Positions 62,279-64,000 of a stretch of DNA of 64,000 nt are shown here, piece after piece. The first letter of the stretch is position 1. Every line of letters begins with the position of its first letter. The translations under genes and the position numbers were made by a program. The notes under the pieces are model-generated. The model had not been told where the DNA came from. It was given only the letters and a program-made list of their open reading frames with translations, and ran no database searches. The stretch comes from Megascapheus bottae (taxonomy: Eukaryota; Chordata; Mammalia; Rodentia; Geomyidae), in contig JANJXV010000153.1 of NCBI GenBank assembly GCA_024803745.1, forward strand, positions 1,240,001-1,304,000, in the 5' to 3' direction.

Positions 62279-62490
62279 CTCACTGCCTGGGAATGTAGCC
62301 TAATGGTAGAGTGCTCACCTAGAATGCATGAAGACCTAGGTTCTATTCACCGGTACCGCATATTCAGAAAAAAGCTAGAAGTGGCGCTGTGTTTCAAGAG
62401 GCAGAGCACTCACCTTGGGCAAGCGAGTCCAATGAAAATGTCTAGGCCCTGAGTCCAAGCCGTAGGACTGGCAAAAAGAAAAAAAAGAGC
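62279..62490 (+). mobile_element. Composite ID-like SINE, well preserved
   Basis: ID-like head with A-box-like 'tagcctaatggtagagtg' and B-box-like 'ggttctattcac', then the second monomer 'agaagtggcgctgtgtttcaag', ending 'gagtccaagccgtaggactgg' and an A-rich tail. Best example in the window of the head-plus-monomer structure. Confidence 0.88.
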
Positions 62491-62587
62491 AATCTTACTT
62501 AAGTAACAAGGAATGTACCCTATATTTATACAGACTGAAAAATTCATTAAGAAATTAGAAAATATGTATAAAGTGCATAATTTCTTT

Positions 62588-62690
62588 TGTGTGTTGGCAC
62601 TGGGTCTTCAACTGAGTGCTTCAGCTCTATCCCTGACCTTTTCTGCTCAAGGCTAGCACTCTACCAAAGCAGCCCCAAATCAACTATCTT
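62588..62690 (-). mobile_element. SINE fragment
   Basis: 'ctgctcaaggctagcactctacca' with flanking matches to the complement of the SINE second monomer. Confidence 0.65.
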
Positions 62691-62892
62691 CAATTGAGAT
62701 ATAAGCGATGAATATTTCAGGGTGCTTCATGAAAAACATTTTTATAAATTGAAACTTTCAACACAGTCTTATTTTAGTATGAATGTTGAGATGGGAAGAG
62801 ACAGAAAAAGTGAAATGTTTCCTGATCTCCATAGAGAAGAGACTCAGCAGAACCACTGTGGTCTGCAGGCTTCTTTGTGAGTTTTGTTTGCT
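62691..62892. other. Intergenic, nothing recognised
   Basis: Single-copy sequence between SINEs; no frame or motif stands out. Confidence 0.6.
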
Positions 62893-63112
62893 TATTTGAT
62901 TTTTGTCAATTGTGGGGCTTGAACTCTGGGCCTGGGCACTGTCCCGGAGCTCTTCAGCTCAAGGCTAGTGCTTTAATCTGTGAGCCACAGTGCCACTTCT
63001 GGTTTTTCTGACAGTTAACTGGGTACTTTGGCTGGCTTTAAACTTTGATTCTCAGATCTTAGCCTCCTGAGTAGCTAAGATTATAGGTGTGAGGTAACAT
63101 CACCAGGCTGCT
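62893..63112 (-). mobile_element. SINE, full-length type
   Basis: 'ggggcttgaactctgggcctgggcac', 'cttcagctcaaggctagtgc', 'gagccacagtgccacttctgg', 'ctcctgagtagctaagattatagg'. Complete family structure on the minus strand. Confidence 0.88.
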
Positions 63113-63469
63113 GCTCTGTTACTATGCAGGTTCTGGATCAAGAACTTCAAGTTCTTACTTCAATTTTTTCTTCTCTTGCCTGATACACTGCCATTTCAAC
63201 GATGCCCCAGTTCCTGGTCTTTGTTGGTTAATGAGAGATATTATGATTTTCTAATATTCAGAGCAATGATTATAAAACCCAGCATTTTACTTACTTGAAT
63301 AAATTAAGAGACAGGACCTAGTGAGATGGAAAACAAAATTTTTTTTCAAGTTGCTATCCTGTTCTAATGCATAAGTCTGGCTATTTTGCTTACACACAAA
63401 TATGTATTTTACCAATTTCTACTCTATTTTTGCTTAGCTTAAAACCACCACTGCCATTTCATAGATTTT
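63113..63469. other. Intergenic, nothing recognised
   Basis: AT-rich single-copy sequence; the short frame at 63367-63588 runs into SINE sequence and is not a gene. Confidence 0.6.
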
Positions 63470-63555
63470 GTTGTTGTTGTTTGCGGTGCTTGAACTCTGT
63501 GCCTGGGCTGTTCCTCAGATCTTCAGTTCAATGCCAGTGCTCTACTACTTTTGAT
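63470..63555 (-). mobile_element. SINE fragment, interrupted
   Basis: 'gtgcttgaactctgtgcctggg' and 'tcaatgccagtgctctactact'; cut off where the next SINE begins. Confidence 0.7.
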
Positions 63556-63745
63556 TTGGCCAGTCCTGGGCTTGAACTCAGGGACTGAGCACTGTCCTTA
63601 TATTTTCTCAAGGCTAGGGCTCTACCGCTTCAGCCTCAGCACCACTTCCAGCATTTTTCTATGTATGTGATATTGAGGAATTGAACCCAGGTCTTCGTGC
63701 ATGCTAGGCAAGCACTCTACCACTAGGCCAAACTCCCAGCCCAAA
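63556..63745 (-). mobile_element. Composite ID-like SINE, array-spacer type
   Basis: Closest relative in the window of the array SINE at 2661-2848: 'ctgggcttgaactcagggactgagcac', 'tctcaaggctagggctctacc', 'catgctaggcaagcactctaccacta'. Shows that the spacer SINE is a normal dispersed family member. Confidence 0.85.
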
Positions 63746-63769
63746 ATTATTCATCATTACTATTAGCTA

Positions 63770-64000
63770 TCTTCTTTTTTTTATTATTGATTCGTCATGT
63801 TGCTTGGACTTTGGGCCTGGACTGTCCCTGACCTCTTCAGCTCAAGGCTAGCGCTCTTCCTCTACAGCTCCATTTTTGGTTTCTGGTAGTTAATTGGTGA
63901 TGTAAGTCTCACAAACATATGTGTCCAGGCTGGCTTTGGGCTTTGAACCAAGATCCTCCAATCTCAGCCTCCATAGTAGGTAGAATTACACGTTTCAGCC
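63770..64000 (-). mobile_element. SINE, cut by window end
   Basis: 'cttggactttgggcctggac', 'cttcagctcaaggctagcgctc', 'gtagttaattggtgatg', 'ctcagcctccatagtagg'. The 5' end lies beyond the window. Confidence 0.85.

Overview
This is a non-coding, repeat-dominated window from a mammalian nuclear genome, almost certainly a rodent. Many dispersed SINEs have an ID-type, tRNA-derived head (A-box-like 'agtggtagagtgcttgcctagca' type motif followed by a B-box-like 'gggttcgattcc' type motif). They sit among LINE-1 (L1) sequences whose ORF1, endonuclease and reverse transcriptase are recognisable. The SINE composition (an ID-like head fused to a second monomer carrying 'gtggcgctgtggctcaa') resembles castorimorph/heteromyid rodents. 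That narrower placement is from memory and is tentative. I see no functional host protein gene, rRNA or CRISPR array.

Region 1 (1-56868) is a head-to-tail tandem array, a macrosatellite of about 7.4 kb per unit and at least 7.6 units. The left end lies outside the window. Each unit holds one nearly full-length L1 on the minus strand (about 5.5 kb from poly-A tail to ORF1 start) and a spacer of 1.9-2.0 kb. The spacer holds, from left to right: a presumed L1 5' UTR, a minus-strand composite SINE, a CAT microsatellite, a plus-strand composite SINE and about 620 bp of unclassified sequence. Unit length alternates between about 7.42 and 7.45 kb, mainly through CAT copy number (17, 17, 6, 6, 6, 15, 6, 6). 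I number the L1 copies 0 (cut by the window start) to 8 (a terminal fragment).

All complete copies share the same ORF-breaking lesions. ORF1 has a frameshift in its middle and a stop in the C-terminal domain. ORF2 has a stop at codon 40, several frameshifts and stops, and an Asp-to-Glu change in the endonuclease GDFNT motif. The founder L1 was therefore dead before it was amplified, and the array grew by DNA-level duplication or unequal exchange, not by retrotransposition. A 687-residue reading frame for RT plus the C-terminal domain is open in copies 1, 2 and 3 and broken in copies 4-8. Bases 1773-10019 and 9228-17474 appear identical at an offset of 7455, so either the latest exchange is very recent or the assembly has duplicated a unit.

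The array ends in a scar. The last spacer joins at 55637/55638 to a more diverged L1 ORF2 fragment, skipping about 1.36 kb, and that fragment stops inside the RT domain at 56868.

Region 2 (56869-64000) is ordinary intergenic DNA: single-copy AT-rich stretches, at least a dozen SINEs on both strands, several 5'-truncated L1 3' ends (one nested in an older L1 with a probable 30-bp target site duplication) and a TG microsatellite.
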